A program made the translations under genes and the position numbers. A stretch of 64,000 nt of DNA from Paracoccaceae bacterium (GTDB taxonomy: Bacteria; Pseudomonadota; Alphaproteobacteria; Rhodobacterales; Rhodobacteraceae), in NCBI GenBank assembly GCA_007692585.1, contig REBU01000041.1, positions 1 through 64,000 of the forward strand, given 5' to 3'. Positions within the stretch are counted from its first letter, which is position 1. Each line of letters begins with the position of its first letter. Below the pieces are notes generated by a model that saw only the letters and a list, made by a program, of their open reading frames with translations, did no database searches and had not been told where the DNA came from. Of the stretch, positions 19,744 through 28,932 are shown one piece after another.

Positions 19744-20166
19744 TCAATTCGTTTTGCGTGTTGGCATGAAGGGCAGGGGCAGGACCGGGACGCCGTCCTC
19801 GATCAGGGCCTTCGCTTCAGCCAGCGGAGCCTCGCCATAGATTGCGCGGTTGGGAATGTCGCCCAGATACATGGAGCGGGCTTCCTGTGCGAAGCGCGGA
19901 CCGACATATTCCGAATGGGCTTCGATCTCGGCACGCAGCGCGGCCAGTTTCGCGGCCGGATCGACCGGAGGGGCCGCGCTTGCGACCGGTTTCGCACTGC
20001 TCACCGCCGGGGCCATCAGGGCCTTCGTGATCTGCGTATCACCACAGACCGGGCAAGCCACCATGCCACGCGCGACCAGCGTGTCGTAGGCCGCGCCGGA
20101 TTGGAACCAGCTGTCGAAATCATGCCCTTCGTCGCATGATAAAGAAAATCTGATCATCTGACCCAC
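19744..20166 (-). CDS. DUF1178 family protein
   Basis: MIRFSLSCDEGHDFDSWFQSGAAYDTLVARGMVACPVCGDTQITKALMAPAV. Confidence 0.88.
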   Translation of the reverse strand: MGQMIRFSLSCDEGHDFDSWFQSGAAYDTLVARGMVACPVCGDTQITKALMAPAVSSAKPVASAAPPVDPAAKLAALRAEIEAHSEYVGPRFAQEARSMYLGDIPNRAIYGEAPLAEAKALIEDGVPVLPLPFMPTRKTN

Positions 20167-20265
20167 CTGACCTTCTGTCTGATCGAATTATATGGCCACG
20201 GGGTTAATTCAAGCTAAATTCGCGGTCGTTGGGGGAAGACCCCCCCGCGACAGGTTGAAAAGGAC

Positions 20266-20781
20266 ATGCTCATGTTGCGTTCATTGGCGACCGCCCTGCT
20301 CATATCTCTCGCCTGGCCCGCTGGGGCCTTCACCTTCACCGCGCTTGACGGCAGCGAGATCGCGCTCGACGAGTTTCGCGGGCGTCCGGTTCTGGTCGTC
20401 AACACGGCCTCGCTCTGCGGATTTACTCGCCAATACGGCGATATGCAGGCGATTTATGAGCGCTACGGGCCAGACGGGCTGGTGGTGCTTGCCGTGCCTT
20501 CCGATGATTTCCGTCAGGAGCTGTCAAGCAATGAAGAGGTCGAGCAGTTTTGCCGCGTCCAGACCGGCCTGACCTTCCCCATCACCCAGATCACCGCCGT
20601 GCGCGGACCGCAGGCGCATCCCTTCTATCGTTGGTTGGCCGAGACGCATGGCCATGTGCCGAACTGGAATTTCAACAAGGCGCTTTTGGGGCCGGACGGG
20701 GCGCTGCTGGGCTTTTGGGGGTCGGGCACCAGACCCACGGCGCGCGCCATTGCCGGGCCGATCCGGTCAGCGCTGCAATGA
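20266..20781 (+). CDS. Glutathione peroxidase family protein
   Basis: VLVVNTASLCGFTRQYGDMQAIYERYGPDGLVVLAVPSDDF, WNFNKALLGPDG. Confidence 0.92.
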   Translation: MLMLRSLATALLISLAWPAGAFTFTALDGSEIALDEFRGRPVLVVNTASLCGFTRQYGDMQAIYERYGPDGLVVLAVPSDDFRQELSSNEEVEQFCRVQTGLTFPITQITAVRGPQAHPFYRWLAETHGHVPNWNFNKALLGPDGALLGFWGSGTRPTARAIAGPIRSALQ

Positions 20782-20839
20782 AATCGTTTTTCACCCTTCG
20801 AAAAATGATTTGGCGGATCCGGGCGGATTTTTTCGCCTG

Positions 20840-21961
20840 ATGAAACCCTTTTTCATCGGCTCCGAGATCTATCGCGGCTCCAGCTACGGGGCGTGGCACC
20901 CGCTGCATATCCCCCGCGTCTCGACCGTGATGGATCTGTCGCGGGCGCTGGGCTGGCTGCCCGCAGAGCGCTATCGCACCAGCCCCCGCGCCAAGCCCGC
21001 CGCGCTGACGGGCTTTCATACCCCGGACTATATCGCGGCGCTGCAAGATGCGGAGGCCCGCCAGAGCGTCGATGAGACGGCGCGAAATCGCCACGGGCTC
21101 GGCACCACCGCAAACCCGGTTTTCGCAGAGATGTTCCGCCGCCCGGCAACCGGCGCTGGCGGGGTGATGCTGGCTGCGGAACTGGTGCGCGACGGGGGTG
21201 TGGTGCATGTGCCCGGCGGCGGAACGCATCACGCCATGGCCGACCGTGCCAACGGGTTTTGCTACCTCAATGACCCGGTGCTGTGCCTGCTTGCGTTGCG
21301 GCATCTGGGCCTGAGCCGCATCGCCTATGTCGATATCGACGCGCATCACTGCGACGGGGTGCAGGACGCGCTGGGCGCAGCCGAGGACATGCTTCTGATT
21401 TCGGTCCATGAGGAAAAGCGCTGGCCCTTCACGGGCGCGCTGGACGATGACGGGGGTGGCCGGGCGCTCAATCTGCCCGTGCCGCGCGGGCTGAATGACA
21501 CGGAAATGGCGCTGATCCGCGAGCGGCTGATCCTGACCGCGCTCGACCGTTTCGCGCCGCAGGCGATCGTGCTGCAATGCGGGGCCGATGCGCTGGAGGA
21601 AGACCCGCTGTCGCGTCTTGCGCTGTCCAATAACGCGCATGTGGCGATTGTCGGCGCGCTGGCGGCCATGACGCCGCGGCTGATCGTGCTGGGCGGGGGC
21701 GGCTATAATCCGTGGTCCGTGGGGCGGCTCTGGACGCGGATCTGGGGCGCGCTGAACGGTCGGACCGCGCCGGGCCTCTTGCCCGCTCCGGCGCAGCAGG
21801 TGTTGGCGGGGCTGCGCTGGAACCGGCGCGGGCCGGGGCGGACCCCTGCGCAGGCCTGGCAGCAGACCCTGGAAGACCCGCCGCGCGAAGGCCCGCTGCG
21901 CGCGGAGTTGCAGGGCCGGGTGGACGCGCTGCGCGCGCGCTGCGTGTTTGTGAAGTCCTGA
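20840..21961 (+). CDS. Histone deacetylase / acetoin utilisation family hydrolase
   Basis: GGGTHHAMADRANGFCYLNDPVL, AYVDIDAHHCDGVQDAL; start moved to ATG 20840. Confidence 0.93.
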   Translation: MKPFFIGSEIYRGSSYGAWHPLHIPRVSTVMDLSRALGWLPAERYRTSPRAKPAALTGFHTPDYIAALQDAEARQSVDETARNRHGLGTTANPVFAEMFRRPATGAGGVMLAAELVRDGGVVHVPGGGTHHAMADRANGFCYLNDPVLCLLALRHLGLSRIAYVDIDAHHCDGVQDALGAAEDMLLISVHEEKRWPFTGALDDDGGGRALNLPVPRGLNDTEMALIRERLILTALDRFAPQAIVLQCGADALEEDPLSRLALSNNAHVAIVGALAAMTPRLIVLGGGGYNPWSVGRLWTRIWGALNGRTAPGLLPAPAQQVLAGLRWNRRGPGRTPAQAWQQTLEDPPREGPLRAELQGRVDALRARCVFVKS

Positions 21962-21968
21962 GCAGGGC

Positions 21969-23825
21969 TCAGCTGAATTCCTCGGACTGGATTTTCAGCT
22001 TCTTGATGCGCGAATGCAGCGTTGTGGGTTGCAGCCCCAGAAGCTCTGCCGCGCCCGCATCGCCCGAAACCTTGCCTTGCGTCAGGCGTAGCGCGGCCAC
22101 GAGGTTGTCGCGGGCGAGGCGGGTCAGTTCGGCCTCGGTCAGGATGGTGTCCTTGGCCCCGCTGCGGCGCAGCATGGGCTGCGCCAGATCGACCTGCAGC
22201 TTGCCGCCCTTCGAGATGATCGCGCCCCGGTCGATCACATTCTGCAATTCGCGCACATTGCCTGGCCAGTCATAGCCGATCAGCTTGTCCATCGCCTGCC
22301 GTGTGATGGTCGGCGGGGTCATGTTCAGCCGTTTGCACGACAGCGCGAGAAAATGCGCGGCCAGTGCCGGGATGTCTTCGGGGCGCTGGCGCAGGGCGGC
22401 GCAGACAATCGGGAAGACATTGAGATAGATGTACAAATCCTGCCGGAACGCGCCCTGGCGCACCAGGGTTTCCAGCGATCTGCGGCTGGCGGCAATCAGG
22501 CGCAGATCGATGCGGCGGGCCTGCGTGTCGCCAAGCCGCGTGACCGAGCGTTCCTGCAGCGCGTGCAGCATCCGCCCCTGAATCGCCAGCGGCAATTCAT
22601 CCACATCATCGAGAAACAGCGTCGCGTTATGCGCCAGTTCCAGCATGCCGGGCTTGTCGCGCAGCGCGCCGGGATAGGCGCCGCGCATCTGACCAAAAAG
22701 CTCGGCCTCGATCGCGTCGGATTTCACCGCGCTGCATTTGAAATGGATCAGGGACCGCCTGCGCCGCGCGCTGCCCTTGTGGATGGCCGAGGCGACCAGC
22801 GCCTTGCCGGTGCCCGCTTCGCCTGTGATCAGCACATTGGCGTCCGTGCCGGCCACAAGGTCGATCTTGCTGATCACCTGCAGGATCGCGGGCGAGGTCC
22901 CGATGATTTCGTGATGCGCCCGCGCCGAGGCGATGGTTTCCTGCAGATAGGCGTTTTCCTGTTCCAGCCGGTCGCGCAGATCCTGCACTTCCTGCATCGC
23001 CTCGCGCAGCTTGCGTTCGTTTTCCTTGCGCTCGGTGATGTCGCGGAAGATCACCACGGCGCCGGCCAGAACATTCTGGTCATAGATGGGCGTCGAGACA
23101 TATTCGACGCGGATCGGTTTGCCATCCTTGCGCCAGAACACCTCATCCTCGATGCGGTTGACCTGCTCGAAGCGGAAGGACTGGTAGATCGGGCAGTCAT
23201 GGGAGGGGTAGACCTCGCCATTGAGGTGGTGATGGTGGATCATCGAATGGATGTCGCGGCCCAGCAGATCCTCGGCGCTCCAGCCCAGCATTTCGCGCGC
23301 GGCGCGGTTGACGAAGGTGGTCTTGCCATCGGCATTGACGCCGTAGATGCCTTCGCCTGCGGCATTCAGGATCAGCTGGTTCTGGCGCTCCAGTTCCGTG
23401 AAGAAATCCTGCGCGCGTTGCCATTCCAGCAGGCCAAGGCGCTGCAACTGGTTGGCTTCGGTGATCTGGTCATGGCGCGAGAGCTCATTGAGGTCGATCA
23501 GCGTGAGCAGGATCGCGCCGTCGATCCCGTCAAGGCGCGTGCCGCGCAGCTCGCAGCTGAGCGGGTGGTGGTTCAGATCCTGCAGCGCGATATCGCGTCG
23601 CCAAGCCTGGCCGCGATGGGCCAGTTCGTCGAGAAATACCAGAAAACCGGGCAGGCTGCCCGCAAGATGCGGCGCGAAGGCAAAGCCCGACGGCGCGGCT
23701 TGGCCGAGCAGGCGCATGGCGCGCTCATTGGCCGCGCGCACGCGGTCGCGCGCGGTGTCGAGCACCAGCACCGGATGGGGAAAGGCGTCGAGCAGGGAAT
23801 CGGCGGGCAGGTCATCGCATGTCAT
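21969..23825 (-). CDS. PAS-AAA+-Fis transcriptional regulator (bEBP/NtrC superfamily) with degenerate GAFTGA loop
   Basis: PAS repeats, Walker A GEAGTGKALVASAIH, Walker B LFLDDVDELP, loop position GAYPGA instead of GAFTGA, YDWPGNVRELQNVIDR, C-terminal Fis HTH. Confidence 0.93.
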   Translation of the reverse strand: MTCDDLPADSLLDAFPHPVLVLDTARDRVRAANERAMRLLGQAAPSGFAFAPHLAGSLPGFLVFLDELAHRGQAWRRDIALQDLNHHPLSCELRGTRLDGIDGAILLTLIDLNELSRHDQITEANQLQRLGLLEWQRAQDFFTELERQNQLILNAAGEGIYGVNADGKTTFVNRAAREMLGWSAEDLLGRDIHSMIHHHHLNGEVYPSHDCPIYQSFRFEQVNRIEDEVFWRKDGKPIRVEYVSTPIYDQNVLAGAVVIFRDITERKENERKLREAMQEVQDLRDRLEQENAYLQETIASARAHHEIIGTSPAILQVISKIDLVAGTDANVLITGEAGTGKALVASAIHKGSARRRRSLIHFKCSAVKSDAIEAELFGQMRGAYPGALRDKPGMLELAHNATLFLDDVDELPLAIQGRMLHALQERSVTRLGDTQARRIDLRLIAASRRSLETLVRQGAFRQDLYIYLNVFPIVCAALRQRPEDIPALAAHFLALSCKRLNMTPPTITRQAMDKLIGYDWPGNVRELQNVIDRGAIISKGGKLQVDLAQPMLRRSGAKDTILTEAELTRLARDNLVAALRLTQGKVSGDAGAAELLGLQPTTLHSRIKKLKIQSEEFS

Positions 23826-23860
23826 GGCGCGAGCCTTGCCGTCGCAGCGGGCAGGCGCAA

Positions 23861-23892
23861 TACGAAATTTCGTAAGTTATGAAATATCGTAA
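23861..23892. promoter_or_regulatory. Tandem palindromic operator-like sites
   Basis: tacgaaatttcgta (perfect 14-bp palindrome, 23861-23874) followed by related ttatgaaatatcgtaa (23877-23892), between divergent regulator and transporter genes. Confidence 0.55.
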
Positions 23893-24033
23893 TTAAAATT
23901 TGAAAAAAAGTCACTCAAGAAACTGAAATTAAAACAAAGTCTATTCTTTGAGCAGTTCCTGTTTTCGGGTGGAGTCTGCGCAAGCTGCGGGTCATCCTTG
24001 GACAGGAGCAGCAGATCGCAGACAGGAGTCACT

Positions 24034-25410
24034 ATGTCGAACAAGAGCCTTGGGAATCCGTTTTCGGCCAAATCCGACCTGCGCCACGGAGCCGCCTGTG
24101 GCTGTGCCGAGTGCAAATCCGATGCCCATGCGCGGGTCGCAGCGCCGATGACGCGCGAGGCCATGCTGGAACGCGCGGTCGAGAGTGCGGTCGTGCGCTC
24201 GGTCTTTGGCCATAACGAATTGAACCGCCGGTCGATGCTGGGCATGCTGGGCGGCGGGGCCTTTGCGGCCGCGCTCGCATCCGTCTTTCCGATGGACAAG
24301 GCCAAGGCGCTGATCCTCGATGATCTGGGGCCGATCGAGAAGCCGGATCTGAAGGTCGGCTTTGTCGCGATTACCTGCGCCACGCCCATCATCATGGCCG
24401 AGCCGATGGGATTTTATGACCGCTACGGGCTGAATGTCGAGATCATCAAGACGGCCGGATGGGCGGTCGCGCGCGACATGTCGCTGTCGGGCCAGTATGA
24501 TGCCAGCCATATGCTGACGCCCATGCCACTGGCGATGACGCTGGGGCTGGGCTCTTCGGCGGTGCCCTATATCATGCCCGCGGTCGAGAATATCAACGGG
24601 CAGGCCATCGTGCTGTCCAATGAGCATCTGGACAAGCGCGACCCGGCGCAATGGAAGGGCATGACCTTTGGCGTGCCGTTCGAATATTCGATGCATAATT
24701 TCCTGCTGCGTTACTATGTGGCCGAGCATGGTCTGGACCCGGATCGCGACATCCAGATCCGCGTCGTGCCCCCGCCCGAGATGGTGGCGAATCTGCGCGC
24801 GGGCAATCTGGACGGCTATCTGTCGCCTGACCCGTTCAACCAGCGCGCGGTCTGGGAAGGGATCGGCTATATCCATCTGCTGACCAAGGATCTGTGGGAA
24901 GGTCATCCCTGCTGTGCCTTTGCGACCCCGCGTCGCTTCGCGGTTGAGAACCCCAACACTTACGGCGCGCTGTTGCGGGCGATCATCGACGCCACGCAAT
25001 ATGCGTCCAACCACGACAACCGCCGCGAAATCGCGGAAGCCATTGCGCCTGCGGCCTATCTCAACCAGCCTGTGCCCGTGCTGGAGCAGGTGCTGACCGG
25101 GACGTTTGCCGATGGTCTGGGCAATGTGCAGCGCGAGCCCGACCGGATCGATTTCGATCCCTTCCCCTGGCATTCCATGGGGGTCTGGATCCTGACGCAG
25201 ATGAAGCGCTGGGGCTATATCCAGAACGAGATCGACTACAAGGCCATCGCCGAGCAGGTCTATCTGGCCTCGGATGCGCGCAAGGTCATGGCGGAGCTGG
25301 GCTATGACGCGCCTGAGGTCAGCTACAAATCCCATACGATCATGGGCAAGACGTTCGATCCCGACCAGCCGCAAGCCTATATCGACAGCTTTGACATCAA
25401 GCGGGGCTGA
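24034..25410 (+). CDS. CmpA/NrtA-type ABC transporter substrate-binding protein (cyanate/nitrate family), Cys-rich N-terminus
   Basis: LKVGFVAITCATPIIMAEPMGFYDRYGLNVEIIKTAGWAVARDMSLSGQYDASHMLTPMPLAMTLGLGS; adjacent permease, ATPase and cyanase. Confidence 0.92.
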   Translation: MSNKSLGNPFSAKSDLRHGAACGCAECKSDAHARVAAPMTREAMLERAVESAVVRSVFGHNELNRRSMLGMLGGGAFAAALASVFPMDKAKALILDDLGPIEKPDLKVGFVAITCATPIIMAEPMGFYDRYGLNVEIIKTAGWAVARDMSLSGQYDASHMLTPMPLAMTLGLGSSAVPYIMPAVENINGQAIVLSNEHLDKRDPAQWKGMTFGVPFEYSMHNFLLRYYVAEHGLDPDRDIQIRVVPPPEMVANLRAGNLDGYLSPDPFNQRAVWEGIGYIHLLTKDLWEGHPCCAFATPRRFAVENPNTYGALLRAIIDATQYASNHDNRREIAEAIAPAAYLNQPVPVLEQVLTGTFADGLGNVQREPDRIDFDPFPWHSMGVWILTQMKRWGYIQNEIDYKAIAEQVYLASDARKVMAELGYDAPEVSYKSHTIMGKTFDPDQPQAYIDSFDIKRG

Positions 25411-25413
25411 GCC

Positions 25414-26247
25414 ATGCAAACCCTGTCTGTCAACAAACGTGCGGCGATCCTGTCGGTTCTGCTGCTGATCTTCGCGCTGGGGGCCTGGGAAGTCTCGGTC
25501 ACCCGGCAGGAGGTCGGCGTAGCGCTGACCGAATACGAGATCCTGATGGGTCTGGGCCAGCCCCGCGCGGCGGTCCCGCCGCCCAGCGATGTGATGATCC
25601 GCGCCTGGGAACAGCTGAGCGATCCCTTCTACGACAACGGACCCAACGACAAGGGCATCGGCATTCAGCTGGCCTATTCGATCCAGCGCGTGCTCACAGG
25701 GTTCTTGCTGGCCGCCGCCATGGCGATTCCGTTGGGCTTTCTGATCGGCATGTCGCCTGTCGCATACAAGGCACTGAACCCGTTCATACAGGTGCTGCGC
25801 CCGATTTCGCCGCTGGCCTGGATGCCGCTTGCGCTGTTCATCATTCAGGACAGTCAGGCGAGTGCGATTTTCGTGATCTTCATCTGTTCGGTCTGGCCGA
25901 TGCTTCTGAACACGGCCTTTGGTGTGGCAGGGGTGCGGGCCGATTGGGTCAATGTGGCGCGCACGCATGAGCTGGGCAGTCTGCGCACCGCGCTGACCGT
26001 GATCCTGCCTGCCGCCGCGCCCACGATCCTGACGGGGATGCGGATTTCCATCGGGATTGCGTGGCTGGTGATCGTGGCCGCCGAGATGCTCGTGGGCGGC
26101 ACCGGGATTGGCTATTACGTCTGGAACGAGTGGAACAACCTCGATCTGACCTCGGTCATTTTCTCGATCCTGATGATCGGCCTTGTGGGCATGGTGCTGG
26201 ATGCGATCTTCGCCAGCCTGCAGCGCGCCGTCACCTATGCCGAATGA
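25414..26247 (+). CDS. Nitrate/cyanate-type ABC transporter permease
   Basis: IQVLRPISPLAWMPLALFIIQDSQASAIFVIFICSVWPMLLNTAFGV; NrtB/CynB-like. Confidence 0.93.
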   Translation: MQTLSVNKRAAILSVLLLIFALGAWEVSVTRQEVGVALTEYEILMGLGQPRAAVPPPSDVMIRAWEQLSDPFYDNGPNDKGIGIQLAYSIQRVLTGFLLAAAMAIPLGFLIGMSPVAYKALNPFIQVLRPISPLAWMPLALFIIQDSQASAIFVIFICSVWPMLLNTAFGVAGVRADWVNVARTHELGSLRTALTVILPAAAPTILTGMRISIGIAWLVIVAAEMLVGGTGIGYYVWNEWNNLDLTSVIFSILMIGLVGMVLDAIFASLQRAVTYAE

Positions 26248-26260
26248 AAAGGAAGCTTCC

Positions 26261-27199
26261 ATGTCCAAACCTTTCCTGAGCGTCGAGCGGCTGACCCAGA
26301 GCTTTCCTGACGGGGCGGGCGGCACGCTGACGGTCTTCGAGAATGCCAGTTTCGGGATTGAGAAGGGCGAGTTCGTCTGCATTCTGGGCCATTCGGGCTG
26401 TGGCAAATCCACGATCATGAATGTGCTCGCGGGGCTTGCCGAGCCCACATCCGGTGTCGTCAAGATGGACGGGATGGGGGTTTCCGGTCCCAGTCTGGAC
26501 CGGGGGGTGGTGTTTCAGAACTATTCGCTGCTGCCCTGGCTGAGTGCGCTGAAAAACGTCACTTTCGGCGTCAAGGCGCGCTACCGCGACTGGTCGCGCG
26601 ACAAGGTGGTGGACCATGCCACGCGCTATCTGGCCATGGTCGGGCTGGAAGGCGATGTGATCCATCGTAAGCCCAGCCAGCTGTCGGGCGGCATGCGCCA
26701 GCGTGTCTCCATCGCGCGGGCTTTTGCCAATCAGCCGAAACTTCTGCTGCTCGATGAACCTTTCGGCGCGCTCGATGCGCTGACACGCGGCACGATTCAG
26801 GAGGAGCTTTTGCGCGTCTGGAGCAAGACCGAGCAGACCGTCTTCATGATCACCCATGACATTGACGAAGCGATCTTGCTGGCCGACAGGATTTTGCTGA
26901 TGACCAACGGGCCCTTCGCGCGGATCGCGGAATCGGTCGAGATCACCATCCCGCGCCCGCGTGTGCGCACCGAGATCGTGGAGCACCCCAATTACTACGC
27001 CATCCGCAACCATCTGGTGCAGTTTCTGGGCAAGCGCTCGAAGGAACTGGCCGGGCGCGCCTCGGATGGGGCCAGCCAGAGCCCGGCGCCTGTGCGCATC
27101 GATCTGACCGCCCCGGCGGAAAACCCCGAACCTGGCCCCCAAACCGGCCCCGAATCTGGCCGTGAACCGCGCGCCCATCTCAAGGCCGTGCATGGCTGA
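26261..27199 (+). CDS. Nitrate/cyanate-type ABC transporter ATP-binding protein
   Basis: LGHSGCGKSTIMNVLAGL Walker A, LSGGMRQRVSIARAFA signature, LLLLDEPFGALDALTR. Confidence 0.95.
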   Translation: MSKPFLSVERLTQSFPDGAGGTLTVFENASFGIEKGEFVCILGHSGCGKSTIMNVLAGLAEPTSGVVKMDGMGVSGPSLDRGVVFQNYSLLPWLSALKNVTFGVKARYRDWSRDKVVDHATRYLAMVGLEGDVIHRKPSQLSGGMRQRVSIARAFANQPKLLLLDEPFGALDALTRGTIQEELLRVWSKTEQTVFMITHDIDEAILLADRILLMTNGPFARIAESVEITIPRPRVRTEIVEHPNYYAIRNHLVQFLGKRSKELAGRASDGASQSPAPVRIDLTAPAENPEPGPQTGPESGREPRAHLKAVHG

Positions 27200-27229
27200 G
27201 TGATGACAATTTCAAGGAAGGAGACCAAG

Positions 27230-27700
27230 ATGAAAGACCTGATGCAAGATGCAGAGATGCTGACCAAGGAGGATGTCACGGCGCTAATTCTCGCCGCAAA
27301 GAAGCGCCGCGGCCTGAAATGGGAGGAGATCGCCGCCGCTATCGAGCTGTCGCCGGTTTTCACGCATTCGGCGGCGATGGGCATGAATTCCATGCCCGCC
27401 GACAAGGCGGCGGCGCTGGTGGCGTTCCTCGATCTGCCCCCGGAAGCTGCGGAAGTGCTGCAGGACTATCCCACCAAGATCTGGGAACAGGCCGTGCCGA
27501 CGGACCCCTGTATCTACCGGCTTTATGAAATCGTAGGCGTTTACGGGCCGACGATGAAGGCGATCATTCAGGAAGAATTCGGCGACGGGATCATGTCGGC
27601 GATTGATTTCGACATGATCATCAGCCGTGTGCCCCATCCCAAGGGCGACCGGGTGAAGGTCGAGATGACGGGCAAATTCCTGAAATACAACGACTGGTAA
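27230..27700 (+). CDS. cynS: Cyanate hydratase (cyanase)
   Basis: KKRRGLKWEEIAAAIELSPVFTHSAAMGMNSM...DPCIYRLYEIVGVYGPTMKAIIQEEFGDGIMSAIDFDM; catalytic R, E and S present. Confidence 0.97.
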   Translation: MKDLMQDAEMLTKEDVTALILAAKKRRGLKWEEIAAAIELSPVFTHSAAMGMNSMPADKAAALVAFLDLPPEAAEVLQDYPTKIWEQAVPTDPCIYRLYEIVGVYGPTMKAIIQEEFGDGIMSAIDFDMIISRVPHPKGDRVKVEMTGKFLKYNDW

Positions 27701-27713
27701 GCTGCAACGAAGG

Positions 27714-27748
27714 ACGCCCCCCTGCCACCCGTGGCGGCAGGGGGGCGT
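27714..27748. terminator. Bidirectional hairpin terminator between convergent cynS and hydrolase genes
   Basis: Perfect 13-bp stem acgcccccctgcc / ggcaggggggcgt, 9-nt loop. Confidence 0.75.
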
Positions 27749-27752
27749 TTGG

Positions 27753-28778
27753 TCACTTCAGGCCCAGATGTCTGCGCGTGGCCGCCAGAACCTGCGCATG
27801 GATTGCTGCGCGCTCTGCGCCTTCGGGGTCCGTGCAGACAGGATCATCATTTTCTTTCTCAAGGATCATCGCGCCCTGGGGTGTGCAGAGCGGCAGGACC
27901 GAGAAATGCGCGGCGTGCGCGATCTCCAGCAGCTCCGCACCCGGCAGAAGCCCGGTCAGATGGCTGCCCGCAGACGAGATGTCGGTGGCGTCCAGTCGAT
28001 CCGCGCCGGTGCCAAGCTGGATCAGCAGCGTGGGACCGCTGAGCGCCGTCACGTCCTTCGGTCCAAGCCCGTAGGTCAGGCCCGGATCGATGGCGACCAC
28101 GCGGCGGATGCGGGGGTCTGCGTGCACCCCGTCCCATAAGGCCGCATCGATCTGGCGCAGATCGGCGCCAGCGCGGGCGAGATCGGCGCAATGCCGGGTC
28201 GGCCTGTCATCGCAATGCGCGATATAGCCCGCCAGATTGCCGCGCAACCCGCCAAGGCTCAGCGCCGTCCAGCCGCCATAGGAAAACCCCAGCGCCGCGA
28301 TGCGCGCCGTGTCGATCGCGGGGCCGATGGCAGGGTCGGCCAGCAGATGATCGAGCGCCAGCGTCAGATCTTGTGCGCGGGTCCAATGCGCAAGCCCCGC
28401 CTGCATGTCGAAATCAAAGACTGTGCTGTTGGGGTGATTGACGGCCAGCACCACGGCCCCGGCCCGGGCCAAACCTGTGGCCAGCCAGCCCAGCGCGCGC
28501 GCATGACCGCCCAGCCCATGCGACATGAGGATCAGCGCAAAGCGCCCTTCGGCCAGCATGGCGTCCGGCGCGACCAGATTGGGCAGGAACACGGCATTGC
28601 CGCCAGAGGGGACCGGGGCGCTGTCTTCGGCCGCCGGATACCAAAGCGCATACTCCATGGTGCGGGCGTGATGGGGGGCGTCGATCCGGCCCTCGCGATA
28701 GCCTGCAATCTGCGCCCAAAGACTGGCGGGAAGCAACGCGGCCGCAAGGGCAAGCGGGATAAGGCGGGCAAATGTCAT
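27753..28778 (-). CDS. Exported alpha/beta hydrolase (dienelactone hydrolase/PAF-acetylhydrolase-like)
   Basis: Signal peptide MTFARLIPLALAAALLPASLWAQ; ALGFSYGGWTALSL nucleophile elbow. Confidence 0.85.
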   Translation of the reverse strand: MTFARLIPLALAAALLPASLWAQIAGYREGRIDAPHHARTMEYALWYPAAEDSAPVPSGGNAVFLPNLVAPDAMLAEGRFALILMSHGLGGHARALGWLATGLARAGAVVLAVNHPNSTVFDFDMQAGLAHWTRAQDLTLALDHLLADPAIGPAIDTARIAALGFSYGGWTALSLGGLRGNLAGYIAHCDDRPTRHCADLARAGADLRQIDAALWDGVHADPRIRRVVAIDPGLTYGLGPKDVTALSGPTLLIQLGTGADRLDATDISSAGSHLTGLLPGAELLEIAHAAHFSVLPLCTPQGAMILEKENDDPVCTDPEGAERAAIHAQVLAATRRHLGLK

Positions 28779-28932
28779 GGTCGATCTCTGCTGATGTCTG
28801 GATGCGCCGGATTTGCGCAGAAATGGCACGGGCTGGCGTCCTCGATCCGGTTCCGGCTTGAGCAAAACCGGTTTCAGCACTATGCACGTTGGCCCGACCT
28901 GATCGGGATCAGCACGATTGTCGCGAGCCCAT

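Noticed and set aside
23900-24033. Sigma-54 (-24/-12) promoter for the cyanate operon
   Set aside because: Only weak GG-N10-GC matches (around gggtggagtctgcgc), lacking the TGGCAC-N5-TTGC consensus.
23992-26463. 823-aa minus-strand ORF antisense to the cyanate ABC transporter genes
   Set aside because: Low-complexity RHQD-rich composition typical of antisense frames; sense-strand genes are clear.
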